A stretch of 62,917 bases of DNA from Psychrobacter sp. (GTDB taxonomy: Bacteria > Pseudomonadota > Gammaproteobacteria > Pseudomonadales > Moraxellaceae): NCBI GenBank assembly GCA_018260445.1, contig JAGLBE010000016.1, forward strand, positions 1-62,917, written 5' to 3'. Both the position numbers and the translations under genes were made by a program. Below are positions 38,683-49,965 of the stretch, in pieces. The notes under the pieces were generated by a model. The model did not search any database and was not told the DNA's origin. It saw only the letters and a program-made list of their open reading frames with translations. Numbering within the stretch: position 1 is the first letter of the stretch; each line of letters opens with the position of its first letter.

Positions 38683-40227
38683 ATGCAACAATTGAATCCA
38701 GCAGAAATCAGTCAACTGATTAAGCAGCGTATTCAAGCCCTTGATGTGGGTGCAACGGCTAAAAACGAAGGCACCATTGTCAAAGTATCTGATGGTATTG
38801 TTCAGATTCATGGTCTTGAAGATGCGATGTACGGCGAGATGATTGAGTTTGAAGGCGATGTCTTTGGCATGGCGTTAAACCTTGAACAAGACTCAGTAGG
38901 CGCTGTGGTATTGGGCGATTACTTAGCCCTGCAAGAAGGTCAAAAGGCGTATTGTACGGGACGCATTTTAGAGGTTCCGGTTGGTCCTGAATTATTAGGA
39001 CGTGTGGTGGATGCGCTTGGTAACCCGATTGATGGCAAAGGCCCAATCAATGCCAAGCTTACCGATAAGGTTGAAAAAATCGCCCCAGGCGTTATTGCGC
39101 GTCAGTCGGTAGATCAGCCAGTGATGACCGGTTACAAAGCCGTTGATACCATGATTCCGATTGGACGTGGTCAGCGCGAGCTGATTATTGGTGACCGTCA
39201 AACGGGTAAAACAGCTTTGGCCATTGATGCGATTATTGCTCAAAAAGCATCGGGCATTAAATGTGTCTATGTCGCCATTGGCCAAAAACGCTCGACCATT
39301 GCTAACGTGGTACGTAAACTTGAAGAGTCAGGCGCATTAGCCTATACCACCATTGTGGTCGCCTCAGCGTCAGAGCCTGCAGCGCTACAGTATATCGCGC
39401 CTTATTCCGGGTGTACGATGGGTGAATATTTCCGTGACCGCGGTGAAGATGCGCTGATTATTTATGATGATTTGTCCAAGCAGGCCGTCGCTTACCGCCA
39501 AATCTCGTTACTATTGCGTCGTCCGCCTGGTCGTGAGGCCTATCCAGGCGATGTTTTCTATTTGCATTCGCGTTTGCTTGAGCGTGCTTCACGAGTCAAT
39601 GCCAAGTATGTTGAAGAATTTACCAATGGCGAAGTTGTGGGTAAAACAGGCTCGTTAACCGCCTTGCCTATCATTGAAACCCAAGCTGGTGACGTTTCTG
39701 CGTTCGTTCCAACCAACGTTATCTCGATTACCGACGGTCAGATATTCCTAGAGTCGAGTTTATTCAACTCAGGTATTCGCCCAGCGGTGAATGCGGGGAT
39801 TTCAGTATCGCGAGTGGGTGGGGCTGCGCAAACCAAAATTATCAAAAAACTATCCGGTGGTATTCGTACAGCACTGGCGCAGTACCGTGAATTAGCGGCG
39901 TTTGCTCAGTTTGCCTCTGATTTGGACGATGTCACCAAGCAGCAGCTGGAGCATGGCGAGCGCGTGACCGAGCTGATGAAACAAAAACAGTATCAGCCGA
40001 TGTCGATTGCCGAGCAAGCGGCGGTCATTTATGCGTCAAACGAAGGTTATTTGTCAACCATCCCTGTCGAAAAAATTGGGGCATGGGAAGAGGCTTATTT
40101 ACGTTATATGCATGATGAGCATGGCGCTTTGATGACCGAAATTGATGATACTGCTAACTACAATGATGATATTGTTGCTCGTTTAAAGGCTTCGGTAGAA
40201 GACTTTGCCCAAAATCATACGTTTTAA
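38683..40227 (+). CDS. atpA: F1Fo ATP synthase subunit alpha
   Basis: The non-catalytic nucleotide-binding subunit of F1, 514 residues (E. coli 513). Beta-barrel N-terminal domain ([21 protein letters not shown]), central domain with Walker [10 protein letters not shown] and [32 protein letters not shown], arginine-finger region [10 protein letters not shown], and helical C terminus. All family landmarks are present and no truncation is seen. Confidence 0.98.
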   Translation: MQQLNPAEISQLIKQRIQALDVGATAKNEGTIVKVSDGIVQIHGLEDAMYGEMIEFEGDVFGMALNLEQDSVGAVVLGDYLALQEGQKAYCTGRILEVPVGPELLGRVVDALGNPIDGKGPINAKLTDKVEKIAPGVIARQSVDQPVMTGYKAVDTMIPIGRGQRELIIGDRQTGKTALAIDAIIAQKASGIKCVYVAIGQKRSTIANVVRKLEESGALAYTTIVVASASEPAALQYIAPYSGCTMGEYFRDRGEDALIIYDDLSKQAVAYRQISLLLRRPPGREAYPGDVFYLHSRLLERASRVNAKYVEEFTNGEVVGKTGSLTALPIIETQAGDVSAFVPTNVISITDGQIFLESSLFNSGIRPAVNAGISVSRVGGAAQTKIIKKLSGGIRTALAQYRELAAFAQFASDLDDVTKQQLEHGERVTELMKQKQYQPMSIAEQAAVIYASNEGYLSTIPVEKIGAWEEAYLRYMHDEHGALMTEIDDTANYNDDIVARLKASVEDFAQNHTF

Positions 40228-40388
40228 TTTTAAATAGGCTTTAAAGAAACAGGGCAGTACGATGGGTCAAAACAACATTGGTGGTTAGCAATCAGTATGG
40301 TTGCCATCATTAATCTTCTACGTTGACCTAGCGTTCTGTTCAAGCTTTGTATAATAGGCCATTTAAACCCCGCCGAATTGGAAATGTT

Positions 40389-41267
40389 ATGGCAAGTTTA
40401 AAAGAAATTCGCGCCAAAGTGACCAGTATCAAAAGCACGCAAAAAATTACTCGTGCCATGCAAATGGTTGCTGCCAGTAAAATGCGCCGTGCTCAAGAGC
40501 GCATGGAAATTGGTCGACCTTATGCCGACAGTATGCGCCGTGTCGTCTCGCACTTGGTCAATGCTTCAAGTGACTATAAGCACCCCTATATGACCAACCG
40601 GCCTGTCAATCGAGTTGGTTACATCGTTGTGACCTCGGATAGAGGTTTGGCTGGTGGCTTAAACGTTAACTTATTAAAGCGTTTGATGCTGCATGTTAAA
40701 GACTATCAAGCGCAGTCTGTCGATGCCGAATTTGCGGTCATTGGCTCTAAAGGCGTCAGCTTTTTTAGAACTTTTGGTGGTAAGGTAACCGCTGCTGTGA
40801 CCGATTATGGTGATAAACCGACCTTTGAGCAATTGAACGCGCCGGTACAGGCGATGCTAGATGACTATCTAAACGGCAAACTAGACCGTATCTATGTGGT
40901 TTACAACAAGTTTGTCAATGCCATGACCCAAAATCCTAGCGTTAGCCAGTTGGTACCGCTACCAGAGCACGCGATTGAAGGTAGCTCTGGGGTGCAAACG
41001 GAGCTAAGTTGGGATTATATCTATGAGCCAGACGTAGAAACGCTGATTGCTGGGTTATTAGGTCGTTATATCGAATCGATAGTGTACCAAGCGGTTATGG
41101 AGAATATTGCCTCTGAGCAGTCCGCTCGAATGGTTGCCATGAAAGCGGCAACCGATAACGCCGGCGACCTGATTACGGATTTACAATTGGTTTATAACAA
41201 GCTACGTCAAGCGGCGATTACCCGAGAAATTTCGGAAATTGTGGGCGGGGCGGCGGCTGTTTCTTAA
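40389..41267 (+). CDS. atpG: F1Fo ATP synthase subunit gamma
   Basis: The central rotor shaft of F1. Start ATG 40389 gives 292 residues and the canonical N terminus [21 protein letters not shown]; the longer frame from 40347 adds 14 unlikely residues. The C terminus contains the signature [40 protein letters not shown]. Ribosome site GGAAA before the start is modest. Confidence 0.97.
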   Translation: MASLKEIRAKVTSIKSTQKITRAMQMVAASKMRRAQERMEIGRPYADSMRRVVSHLVNASSDYKHPYMTNRPVNRVGYIVVTSDRGLAGGLNVNLLKRLMLHVKDYQAQSVDAEFAVIGSKGVSFFRTFGGKVTAAVTDYGDKPTFEQLNAPVQAMLDDYLNGKLDRIYVVYNKFVNAMTQNPSVSQLVPLPEHAIEGSSGVQTELSWDYIYEPDVETLIAGLLGRYIESIVYQAVMENIASEQSARMVAMKAATDNAGDLITDLQLVYNKLRQAAITREISEIVGGAAAVS

Positions 41268-41326
41268 TCCATGCCCTTATTTTAAAGCCTATTTAAACGC
41301 CTATTTTTTGCAAGCTTATATTTTAG

Positions 41327-42772
<1,446 letters not shown>

Positions 42773-42859
42773 TAACTATCTTTGTTGCTGATGGGCTAAG
42801 CACGCTTAGGCAACTAGGTGTACCGCTTAGCCTATTTATACCTGAATACGGAGAGCCAA

Positions 42860-43276
42860 ATGGCAACCTTACAATGCCACATAGTGAGTGCACGTGAAGA
42901 GATTTATGCGGGTGAAATCAGCATGCTCATTGCAACGGGTAGTGAAGGTGAAGTGGGCATATTGGCGGGACATACCCCACTCATCACCTTACTTAAACCT
43001 GGTGCTATGAAGTTACAAAAGCCCGATGGCACGGAAGAAGTCATTTATGTGTCAGGCGGCGTCCTCGAGGTGCAGCCAAAATTGATTACGGTACTAGCAG
43101 ACACTGCAGAACGTGCGCACGATTTGGACGAAGCAAGAATCGAAGCTGCCCGTAAAGCGGCCGAGCAAGCCTTGGCAAATCAATTCGATAGCTTACAAAC
43201 ATCTGCCGCGTTAGCCTCATTGGCCGAGTCGGTTGCCCAGTTGCAAACGATTAGAAAATATCGTAACCGTAGCTAA
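42860..43276 (+). CDS. atpC: F1Fo ATP synthase subunit epsilon
   Basis: Epsilon couples gamma to the c-ring and inhibits ATP hydrolysis. ATG 42860 gives 138 residues beginning MATLQCHIVSAREEIYAGE, with GGAGAG in front; the frame from 42818 adds 14 residues that do not belong. The beta-sandwich domain includes GEVGILAGHTPLITLLKPG and VSGGVLEVQPKLITVLADTA; the two-helix C-terminal domain follows (EARIEAARKAAEQAL). A terminator lies about 45 nt downstream and closes the operon. Confidence 0.97.
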   Translation: MATLQCHIVSAREEIYAGEISMLIATGSEGEVGILAGHTPLITLLKPGAMKLQKPDGTEEVIYVSGGVLEVQPKLITVLADTAERAHDLDEARIEAARKAAEQALANQFDSLQTSAALASLAESVAQLQTIRKYRNRS

Positions 43277-43321
43277 ATAAAGCCTCGTCTTTATCTGCGT
43301 AACGTTATGAGTATAAAAACT

Positions 43322-43347
43322 AACGGCCCAAATGGGCTGTTTTTTTA
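43322..43347 (+). terminator. Rho-independent terminator of the atp operon
   Basis: Stem ACGGCC/GGCTGT around CAAATG with one G-U pair, followed by seven T. Confidence 0.85.
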
Positions 43348-43591
43348 TTTTTGGACAACAGCAACTGGGTTTAATGGGAAAACATGACTACCTTGAATGG
43401 TAGGTTTTATGGCTTTTTTTACACAGTATAAGGTGATAGTTTTTCAAATATCATGCTTGCACTCAATAATGATGTTAAATCATTACCAATTTTTTGACAG
43501 ACTCACTATAATTAAGGTTTTATTGTCCTTTAACATCTATTATCTCTCATGTTTAAGGGTTAATCACAAGCAATGGCTATCAGCACTGTGT

Positions 43592-43618
43592 ATACTATTA
43601 AATAGTATTTGCTATACT
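43592..43618 (+). promoter_or_regulatory. bfmR: bfmR promoter with an overlapping palindrome
   Basis: An extended -10 element TGC-TATACT (43610-43618) lies 26 nt before the bfmR start. Directly upstream is a perfect palindrome ATACTATT-A-AATAGTAT (43592-43608) that covers the -35 region, which itself is poor. Acinetobacter BfmR is known to bind its own promoter, so this is a plausible autoregulatory site; the assignment is inference. Confidence 0.55.
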
Positions 43619-43644
43619 TACCACTCTATTTTGAGGAATTGTAA

Positions 43645-44361
43645 ATGTCTAGTATTGAAGAAGAACATGCCCCACGCATTCTCATCGTTGAAGACGATGA
43701 ACGTCTGGCTATGCTGACACAAGATTATTTGATTAAAAATGGCCTAGATGTGGCTATTGAAACCGATGGCAACCGTGCTATCCGCCGTATTGTGAACGAG
43801 CAGCCCGATTTGGTGGTGCTCGATGTGATGCTACCCGGCAGTGATGGCTTAACCGTTTGCCGTGAAGTGCGTCCGCATTATCACAGCCCTATTTTAATGC
43901 TAACCGCACGTACCGAAGATATGGATCAGGTACTGGGTTTAGAGATGGGTGCCGATGATTATGTCGCCAAACCAGCGCAGCCACGTGTGTTATTGGCACG
44001 TATTCGAGCGTTATTGCGTCGCTCTGATAATGTGCCCTCCGAAGATGTGCCGCAGCGTCTTGAGTTTGGCGAATTGGTGATTGATAATGGTGGGCGCTCG
44101 GTAACGCTCAATGATTCATTAGTCGATTTTACCAGTGCAGAATATGACTTGCTATGGTTGTTAGCGTCTAATGCGGGGCGTATTTTGTCGCGGGAAGATA
44201 TTTTTGAGCGCCTGCGTGGTATCGAATACGACGGCCAAGATCGCTCTATTGATGTGCGCATCTCAAGAATACGCCCTAAAATTGGTGACGACCCCGAAAA
44301 TCCAAAGCGTATCAAAACTGTACGTAGCAAGGGTTACTTATTTGTCAAAGAGGGCAATTAG
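43645..44361 (+). CDS. bfmR: BfmR, OmpR/PhoB-type response regulator
   Basis: A two-component response regulator of 238 residues. The receiver domain has the acidic pocket EDDE (16-19), phosphoacceptor Asp60 in LVVLDVMLPGSDG, Thr in MLTART and Lys in DYVAKPAQP. The C-terminal winged helix includes TSAEYDLLWLLASNAGRILSR and ends SIDVRISRIRPKIGDDPENP. Length and sequence closely resemble my recollection of Acinetobacter baumannii BfmR, master regulator of pili, capsule and biofilm. RstA is the wider family name. Strong ribosome site GAGGA at 43633-43637. bfmS follows after 259 nt that contain a terminator-like hairpin. Confidence 0.92.
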   Translation: MSSIEEEHAPRILIVEDDERLAMLTQDYLIKNGLDVAIETDGNRAIRRIVNEQPDLVVLDVMLPGSDGLTVCREVRPHYHSPILMLTARTEDMDQVLGLEMGADDYVAKPAQPRVLLARIRALLRRSDNVPSEDVPQRLEFGELVIDNGGRSVTLNDSLVDFTSAEYDLLWLLASNAGRILSREDIFERLRGIEYDGQDRSIDVRISRIRPKIGDDPENPKRIKTVRSKGYLFVKEGN

Positions 44362-44410
44362 TCTTTTTCTGCTTTTAAGCTTGGCACCGCCTTATTGTAA
44401 ATCTTTCATG

Positions 44411-44433
44411 AGCCAGCATGCGCTGGCTTTTTT
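44411..44433 (+). terminator. Terminator or attenuator between bfmR and bfmS
   Basis: AGCCAGC-ATGC-GCTGGCT followed by six T: a canonical intrinsic terminator inside what would be a two-gene operon. A second perfect 10-bp inverted repeat CGTCAAAAAG (44473-44482) / CTTTTTGACG (44510-44519) lies further on. bfmS expression therefore needs readthrough or its own promoter. Confidence 0.85.
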
Positions 44434-44620
44434 GTGCCCGTTCTGTCATCCAAAGGTAGCAAGGATGGACGTCGTCAAAAAGAGCCAAGCCGTACTACTG
44501 GATTTATCACTTTTTGACGCTTGTTTTTTTAGTCTATGAAGCGGATAGGTTAACGTTTCGTTTTCAGGTACACTAGACTCATCCCTTTTTAACTTATCAC
44601 CTACCATTTATACGCCTATT

Positions 44621-46306
44621 ATGTCTTTATTTTCTTCTCTTAAGCACAGTATTTTTCTGCGCATCTACGGCGGCTTGCTGTTGGTCTGTTTGTGCGTGGC
44701 GCTTTTTGCCCAATTGTTGGTAGATACCATTAATAAAGAGCGCATTCAGGCCTATCGTGAAGACATGGCTTCAGGGGCGCTATATTTAATTGGTTCTGGC
44801 TTAAAAAATCAGACCTCACAGCGTGAGCGCCAGTACTGGTTAAATGATATCAGCCGCCTATTTGGCAGCACGTTTAGTATTGAGCCTATCGACAGTATTG
44901 ACTTTACCGCCAGTGAAGTCAAACGTTTGGAGAGTAATAAGACGGTGGTGCGCTATCAAGCGCAGCCGGTACACGCAGATATATTTCACCCGATTGCCGG
45001 TGAGCCCAATGTCATTACGGTGCGCGTTGATAAAGTGGCTGAGCAGCAAGTACGCGCCGTTGCTGTGTTGTTGCTTAATGAATTGTCTTATTATCACACT
45101 GTGGATGCAAAAAAGGCGCGCCTGGCCGAAATTGCCGAAAACTTTGCGTTTCCTATTAGTCTGGAGCAGATGAGCCAGTATGATTTGGATCAAGACCAGT
45201 TACGCCGCTTGCGCCGCGATGAAGTGGTGATACTGTTTAAGGACAGTACTAAAATTGGCGACGCGTCGATTGTAGTGATTGCGCCGTCCAAAATGGACAA
45301 TATGATGGTGGTGATAGGCCCTATTATCCTGTTTGAGTGGTTTCCGTTCAATCTTATCATCAGTGTGGTGCTGATTAGTATGTTCCTGATTAGTCTTGGG
45401 GTTTATGCGCTGATTTTCCCCCTTGAGCGCAAGCTACAGCTGATTCAGTCTGGGGTGAATGAGGTTGGCGATGGCAACCTTGATGTTCGAGTGCAGGTGG
45501 TAGGGCAGGATGAAATTGCCCGATTGGCCGCAACCTTTAATACCATGACCGAGCATATCAAGCGGCTTATAGAGTCGCAGCGAGAGTTAACCCGAGCAGT
45601 CTCGCATGAACTACGTACCCCCGTGGCCCGCATACGGTTTGCTGTCGATATGCTCGCCGATACTGAGGATGCCGACTCAAGAGATTTGCAACGTGGTTAT
45701 ATTGATGAAGATATCGAATCGCTCAATGGGCTGATTGATGAGATTTTGACCTACGCCAAGCTTGAAGAGGGGTCGCCTAAGCTCGATTTAGAAGACGTTA
45801 ATCTAAAAGAGCTCGTAGAACAAATCGTGCGCGAGACGAAAGCACTGGGCAAATCTATTACTGTGATAGGCGCGCCGCCTGCGGCTAAAGTGGTGGCGGT
45901 CGCCGATAGGCGTTATTTGCATCGGGTGGTACAGAATTTGGCAGGCAATGCCTTACGCTATGCTGAGTCGCAAATCATTATTAGCGCTGGGGTGTATAAA
46001 GGCGAAGCGTTTGTTAGTGTTGAGGATGATGGTCATGGCATAAAAGAGGAAGACAGAGACAAGGTGTTTGTCCCCTTTGCTCGCTTAGATGATAGTCGTA
46101 CTCGAGCGTCAGGGGGGTATGGTTTGGGGTTGTCTATTGTATCACGCATTGCTTTTTGGTTTAATGGTAAAATGAGTGTCGACACCAGTCCTGACTTAGG
46201 GGGCGCACGCTTTACGATGCGCTGGCCCATACGCCCGCTGGCTCATACTATTGCCGCTGATCAACTAACGCAAGACCAAAGCGAGCGTAAGATAATCGAT
46301 AGCTAA
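44621..46306 (+). CDS. bfmS: BfmS, sensor histidine kinase
   Basis: The membrane sensor kinase partner of BfmR, 561 residues. First membrane helix near 11-32 (FLRIYGGLLLVCLCVALFAQLLV), periplasmic sensor domain to about 235, second helix near 240-270 (FNLIISVVLISMFLISLGVYALIF), HAMP domain, then HisKA with the phosphoaccepting His near residue 329 (AVSHELRTPVARIRFAVDML). HATPase_c has N-box NLAGNALRYA, DDGHGI and GGYGLGLSIV. All catalytic boxes are intact. Comparable in length to Acinetobacter BfmS. The C terminus is convergent with the EnvZ-like kinase after a small gene. Confidence 0.9.
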   Translation: MSLFSSLKHSIFLRIYGGLLLVCLCVALFAQLLVDTINKERIQAYREDMASGALYLIGSGLKNQTSQRERQYWLNDISRLFGSTFSIEPIDSIDFTASEVKRLESNKTVVRYQAQPVHADIFHPIAGEPNVITVRVDKVAEQQVRAVAVLLLNELSYYHTVDAKKARLAEIAENFAFPISLEQMSQYDLDQDQLRRLRRDEVVILFKDSTKIGDASIVVIAPSKMDNMMVVIGPIILFEWFPFNLIISVVLISMFLISLGVYALIFPLERKLQLIQSGVNEVGDGNLDVRVQVVGQDEIARLAATFNTMTEHIKRLIESQRELTRAVSHELRTPVARIRFAVDMLADTEDADSRDLQRGYIDEDIESLNGLIDEILTYAKLEEGSPKLDLEDVNLKELVEQIVRETKALGKSITVIGAPPAAKVVAVADRRYLHRVVQNLAGNALRYAESQIIISAGVYKGEAFVSVEDDGHGIKEEDRDKVFVPFARLDDSRTRASGGYGLGLSIVSRIAFWFNGKMSVDTSPDLGGARFTMRWPIRPLAHTIAADQLTQDQSERKIIDS

Positions 46307-46424
46307 TACCGGATAAAATTTGTGCTATGTTGCCTAGTCTAGAAGACTTTAAGCCTATTTATTTAAGCACCCTACCTAGTGTAAGCTAACTGACTTGAGC
46401 ACGCTAATTGAAATGGAGATAACA

Positions 46425-46604
46425 ATGCCCTATATATTTGCAGCTTTGGTGGCCATCAATGTACTTGCCCTTGGGTACTTTAGTTTCTTGCATGAGCCAG
46501 CGCCAACCGCAGCTTTGATGGAGGCCAAAGCCTCTTTGACTCAGCCTATTGCCTTTACCAACAATTCAGCCAAGGCGCCGCCGCTTATCGGGACAAAAAA
46601 GTAA
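46425..46604 (+). CDS. Small membrane protein of unknown function downstream of bfmS
   Basis: A 59-residue protein. The ATG at 46425 is preferred over 46395 because GGAG (46415-46418) lies at the right distance. One N-terminal membrane helix (YIFAALVAINVLALGYFSFL) is followed by a polar tail rich in Ala, Pro and Thr that ends PPLIGTKK. I do not recognise it. Its place directly after bfmS on the same strand raises the possibility of a modulator peptide for the kinase, but there is no direct evidence. Confidence 0.65.
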   Translation: MPYIFAALVAINVLALGYFSFLHEPAPTAALMEAKASLTQPIAFTNNSAKAPPLIGTKK

Positions 46605-46673
46605 GGGTTGTAACCAGCGCAACAGGTGTCATGTATCAATCATTATGTTAGTTAACAGTCATTATCTCCCTCA

Positions 46674-48152
46674 TCAGTCATTATCTATCAGAGGCTCAGA
46701 TGACAGCACTTGCGACAACAGCGGGATGCGCACACAAACTTGTAATCCCCCTTCAGGGTGATTAATCGCTTCCACACTGCCGTGATGTAGTCGAGCGATA
46801 CGTTGAACAATCGCCAAGCCTAGGCCGCTACCTTGGGTAGTACGAGCTGATTCGCCCCGCTCAAATGGCTGCATAATACGCTCTAGTTGGTCATTGGCAA
46901 CGCCGCTGCCGCAATCGCGCACACAAATAATCAATTGCTCTTTTGCCGCCCGAACGATGCTAGGGGTAGCGACGGCCGTCTCTTCATCGACAATAGCGGG
47001 TTTGGCATTAAAAATGGGCACAATGGTTGCCGTCAAATAAATAGGCGGTTTGCCATAGCGCTGCGCATTAAGCACCAAATTGATAATCAAGCGTTTAATG
47101 GATAAAGGGCGCACCGGCACCTCGACCAACCCTTCTGACTGACAGACAAAGGGCAAGGGGGCAAACTGCACCATTATCTCATTAAAAATAGTCTCCAAAT
47201 TGGTCAAGCGCACCGCCTCATCAGAGCCATCTTTCATAAACGAGATAAACTGCTCTAAAATCGCATCCATATCCTCAATATCATAAATTAAGCCCTCTCT
47301 AAAAAACCCATCTGGATCCGGCAACATTTCGGCGGTTAAGCGCATCCGCGTTAAAGGGGTGCGTAAATCGTGGGAAATACCCGCTAACATGATGGTGCGC
47401 TCTTTTTGGGCTTGACTTAACGTGGCAAACAGACGGTTAAAAGCCATATTGACTCGGCGTATCTCAGAGGTACCTGAATGGGTCGGCAACAAGGTTGCAC
47501 TACCTAGGCGAATATAGTTGGTAGCGGCTTGCTGTAATTTACGTAGGGGGCGATTGAGCTGGCGCACCAATAACAAGATAGTGACTAGGGTGAACAGCGG
47601 TATGCCAAGGATAAAAAAGATAAGCGAGATTGGGCTGTATTGGGCATAAAAGACCACCGGTTCACGAATCCAAAACTCGGGCGTTGCCTTATCTTGCACC
47701 CAAAGCTGCGGTGTGGGTTTAAACTTAAAATAAACCACGCAGTCGTGGCCGGTTTGGCGGCTAATTTCCTGCGCTAATACATCGGTAAAAAAGCCTGCGA
47801 CAACCTTTTCAAACACATCAGGAAATTGGTTGGGGTCGGCAACGACGACAATGTGATTGTGCTCAAACAGCCACTGTATAACCTCAGGCTCGTTAGCCCA
47901 GCGGATGCGCGCGGCTTGCACCAGCTTTAGTTCCGTGGATAAATAGCGGCCATGATTTTTAAGCTCCGGCAAATACAGACTGCGCCAAAAAAACCACAGC
48001 GAGCCGGCCACACTCAAAAAAACAATCAGCATCACCATCATCGTGGTTTGCCAGGTGTTGGAGTAGGGTTTAAAACGTAAGGGGCGGGTCATGTATTTAC
48101 CAATAGAATTAAAGAGAGGTGTGATAAAACGCTTAAAGAAAAGAGGTTTCAT
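46674..48152 (-). CDS. EnvZ-like sensor histidine kinase without an adjacent regulator
   Basis: A membrane sensor kinase. From ATG 48152 it has 492 residues; a TTG at 48176 would add eight. Two membrane helices (about residues 36-58, MMVMLIVFLSVAGSLWFFW, and about 170-195, SPISLIFFILGIPLFTLVTILLLV) enclose a periplasmic domain; HAMP follows. HisKA has the His near residue 261 in AGISHDLRTPLTRMRLTAEML, which matches EnvZ-type kinases. HATPase_c: NLVLNAQRYGKP, DCGSGV, GSGLGLAIV. No response regulator gene lies next to it: rpsP is divergent upstream and bfmS convergent downstream. It may serve an OmpR encoded elsewhere. Confidence 0.85.
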   Translation of the reverse strand: MKPLFFKRFITPLFNSIGKYMTRPLRFKPYSNTWQTTMMVMLIVFLSVAGSLWFFWRSLYLPELKNHGRYLSTELKLVQAARIRWANEPEVIQWLFEHNHIVVVADPNQFPDVFEKVVAGFFTDVLAQEISRQTGHDCVVYFKFKPTPQLWVQDKATPEFWIREPVVFYAQYSPISLIFFILGIPLFTLVTILLLVRQLNRPLRKLQQAATNYIRLGSATLLPTHSGTSEIRRVNMAFNRLFATLSQAQKERTIMLAGISHDLRTPLTRMRLTAEMLPDPDGFFREGLIYDIEDMDAILEQFISFMKDGSDEAVRLTNLETIFNEIMVQFAPLPFVCQSEGLVEVPVRPLSIKRLIINLVLNAQRYGKPPIYLTATIVPIFNAKPAIVDEETAVATPSIVRAAKEQLIICVRDCGSGVANDQLERIMQPFERGESARTTQGSGLGLAIVQRIARLHHGSVEAINHPEGGLQVCVRIPLLSQVLSSEPLIDND

Positions 48153-48271
48153 GCCGATATCGCTTAATAGTTGCAAAGATTGCTAATTTAGTTGGGTTAA
48201 AGGTGTTCAATAAGCTAATATTCTGATATAATTATGCCCTTTTTGGTATACCTACGGATGAGAGAACTCAA

Positions 48272-48532
48272 ATGGTTGTGATACGTTTAGCACGGGGCGG
48301 CGCCAAAAAACGCCCATTTTATCAAGTTGTTGTTGCCGATCAACGTCGTTCGCGCGATGGTCGCTACATCGAAAACATCGGCTTTTATAACCCATTAGCC
48401 AAAGGTCAAGAAGTGCCATTACGTTTGGATCTTGAAACGTATAACGCTTGGGTTGACAAGGGCGCGCAGCCTTCTGACCGGGTTAAGTCGCTGGTCAAAG
48501 GTTATAAGCCTGTTACTGAAGACGCTGTATAA
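48272..48532 (+). CDS. rpsP: 30S ribosomal protein S16
   Basis: 86 residues beginning [34 protein letters not shown], the S16 signature. First gene of the rpsP-rimM-trmD-rplS order found in most gammaproteobacteria. A TATAAT (48227-48232) lies 40 nt upstream. Confidence 0.98.
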   Translation: MVVIRLARGGAKKRPFYQVVVADQRRSRDGRYIENIGFYNPLAKGQEVPLRLDLETYNAWVDKGAQPSDRVKSLVKGYKPVTEDAV

Positions 48533-48563
48533 CGCTGGTTGTGATTGTGGCTGAGCCTGTTTT

Positions 48564-49094
48564 ATGAGTACACCGAACGCTGACAGCCTTATGAAAATAG
48601 GGACACTAAAAAAACCATACGGCATTAAAGGCTGGTTATGGGTATTTAGTGAGACTGAAAATCGTGCCGATATTTTTGCCATGCAGCCTTGGTGGATGAA
48701 AACAGCGACCGGTTTTAAGCCTTTAACCGTGGTCGAGTGGCGGCAACAGGGGTCTGGGGTGGTGGCGCAATTTTCCGAAGTGCCAGATCGTAACGTTGCC
48801 GAAACCATGAATGGGGTCACGATTTGGATTGCTAACGACAGTTTACCCGAAAATGCAGATAATGAGTATTATTGGTCCGATTTAACGGGACTTAGCGTCA
48901 TTAATCAAATGGGTGAGTGCTTAGGTACAATCAGCGAGCTGTTTGAAACTGGGGCGCACGCTATTATGGCTGTGGTGCCTAGTGCTGATAGTATTGACAG
49001 CGAGTCCCGCATGATTCCTTGGCACCAGCAAACGATAGTCGATGTTGATTTAGCTGCCGGCACGATTAGCGTGGATTGGGGAAAGGACTTCTAG
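48564..49094 (+). CDS. rimM: Ribosome maturation factor RimM
   Basis: Assists assembly of the 30S head by binding S19. The 176 residues contain the N-terminal barrel (MKIGTLKKPYGIKGWLWVFSETE) and the PRC-barrel (EYYWSDLTGLSVINQMGECLGTISELFETGAHAIMAV), ending in MIPWHQQTIVDVDLAAGTISVDW. It lies 31 nt after rpsP. Start ATG 48564; a Met seven residues further in (MKIGTLKK) is also possible. Confidence 0.96.
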   Translation: MSTPNADSLMKIGTLKKPYGIKGWLWVFSETENRADIFAMQPWWMKTATGFKPLTVVEWRQQGSGVVAQFSEVPDRNVAETMNGVTIWIANDSLPENADNEYYWSDLTGLSVINQMGECLGTISELFETGAHAIMAVVPSADSIDSESRMIPWHQQTIVDVDLAAGTISVDWGKDF

Positions 49095-49194
49095 AAGCTG
49101 GTATTGAGCATTTTGATTGCTTGGTAGTATACCTGCAAGCGATTTGTAGGCAGCTGACATCAAAATAGTAGGGTCATGACAGCTTATTTGGAAA

Positions 49195-49965
49195 ATGTTT
49201 ATGTATTTTGCTGTCATTACTATTTTGCCTGAGATGTTTGCGGCCCTTACCCAGTTTGGGATTACCAGCCGTGCCATACAAAACAAGCAGGCGACTATTG
49301 AGTGTATCAACCCGCGCGATTTTACTACCGACAACTATCGCCGTATCGATGAGCGCCCTTTTGGGGGCGGACCGGGTATGGTGATGATGGCAGAACCCTT
49401 GGCCAAAGCGATTCACTTTGCTAAGGCGCAAGCGTTGCAGCACGGTTGCACAGTCGATGCCGAGCATTGCCCCGTCGTCTATCTATCGCCACAAGGCGAT
49501 ACGTTAGATGAGGCGGCCATTCTGCGCCTACGTGAGTTAGAGGGCATGATACTCCTATGTGGCCGCTACGAGGGCGTGGATGAGCGCCTGTTACAGCGTT
49601 ATGTCGATTGTGAAATATCGATTGGTGACTATGTGCTAACGGGTGGTGAGCTTCCTGCCATGATTGTCATGGACAGCCTGATTCGCCGCCTACCCAATGT
49701 GATGGGCGATGCCCAATCGGCTGAACAGGACTCGTTTGTGGAGGGTCTGCTCGATTGTCCTCACTATACTAAGCCGCTGGTTTTTGAAGGGTTGCCCGTG
49801 CCCGAGGTGTTGTTGTCCGGGCACCATGCCAATATCGCAAAGTGGCGGTTTGTCCAGCAAGCGGAGCGCACTCAAGCGCGGCGCCCTGATTTGTGGCAGT
49901 GTTTTAAACCAACGCCAGAGCAGGCCAAGCTGTTAAGTAACCATAAAGCAAGCGATTGGCATTAG
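49195..49965 (+). CDS. trmD: tRNA (guanine37-N1)-methyltransferase TrmD
   Basis: Methylates G37 of tRNAs with a 36-GG-37 sequence, using S-adenosylmethionine. 256 residues with the SPOUT knot: [75 protein letters not shown]. The catalytic Asp near DCPHYTKP is present. ATG 49195 or 49201 may be the start. It lies 100 nt after rimM. Confidence 0.97.
   Translation: MFMYFAVITILPEMFAALTQFGITSRAIQNKQATIECINPRDFTTDNYRRIDERPFGGGPGMVMMAEPLAKAIHFAKAQALQHGCTVDAEHCPVVYLSPQGDTLDEAAILRLRELEGMILLCGRYEGVDERLLQRYVDCEISIGDYVLTGGELPAMIVMDSLIRRLPNVMGDAQSAEQDSFVEGLLDCPHYTKPLVFEGLPVPEVLLSGHHANIAKWRFVQQAERTQARRPDLWQCFKPTPEQAKLLSNHKASDWH

Larger units (their letters stand above)
43277..43644. other. Region between atpC and bfmR
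   Basis: Holds the atp terminator (43322-43347) and the bfmR promoter with its palindrome (43592-43618). A 106-codon frame overlapping the 5' end of bfmR (43397-43717) has no family features and is not called. Confidence 0.6.

Noticed and set aside
43397-43717. 106-codon frame upstream of and overlapping bfmR
   Set aside because: It overlaps the strongly supported bfmR start and promoter and shows no family features.
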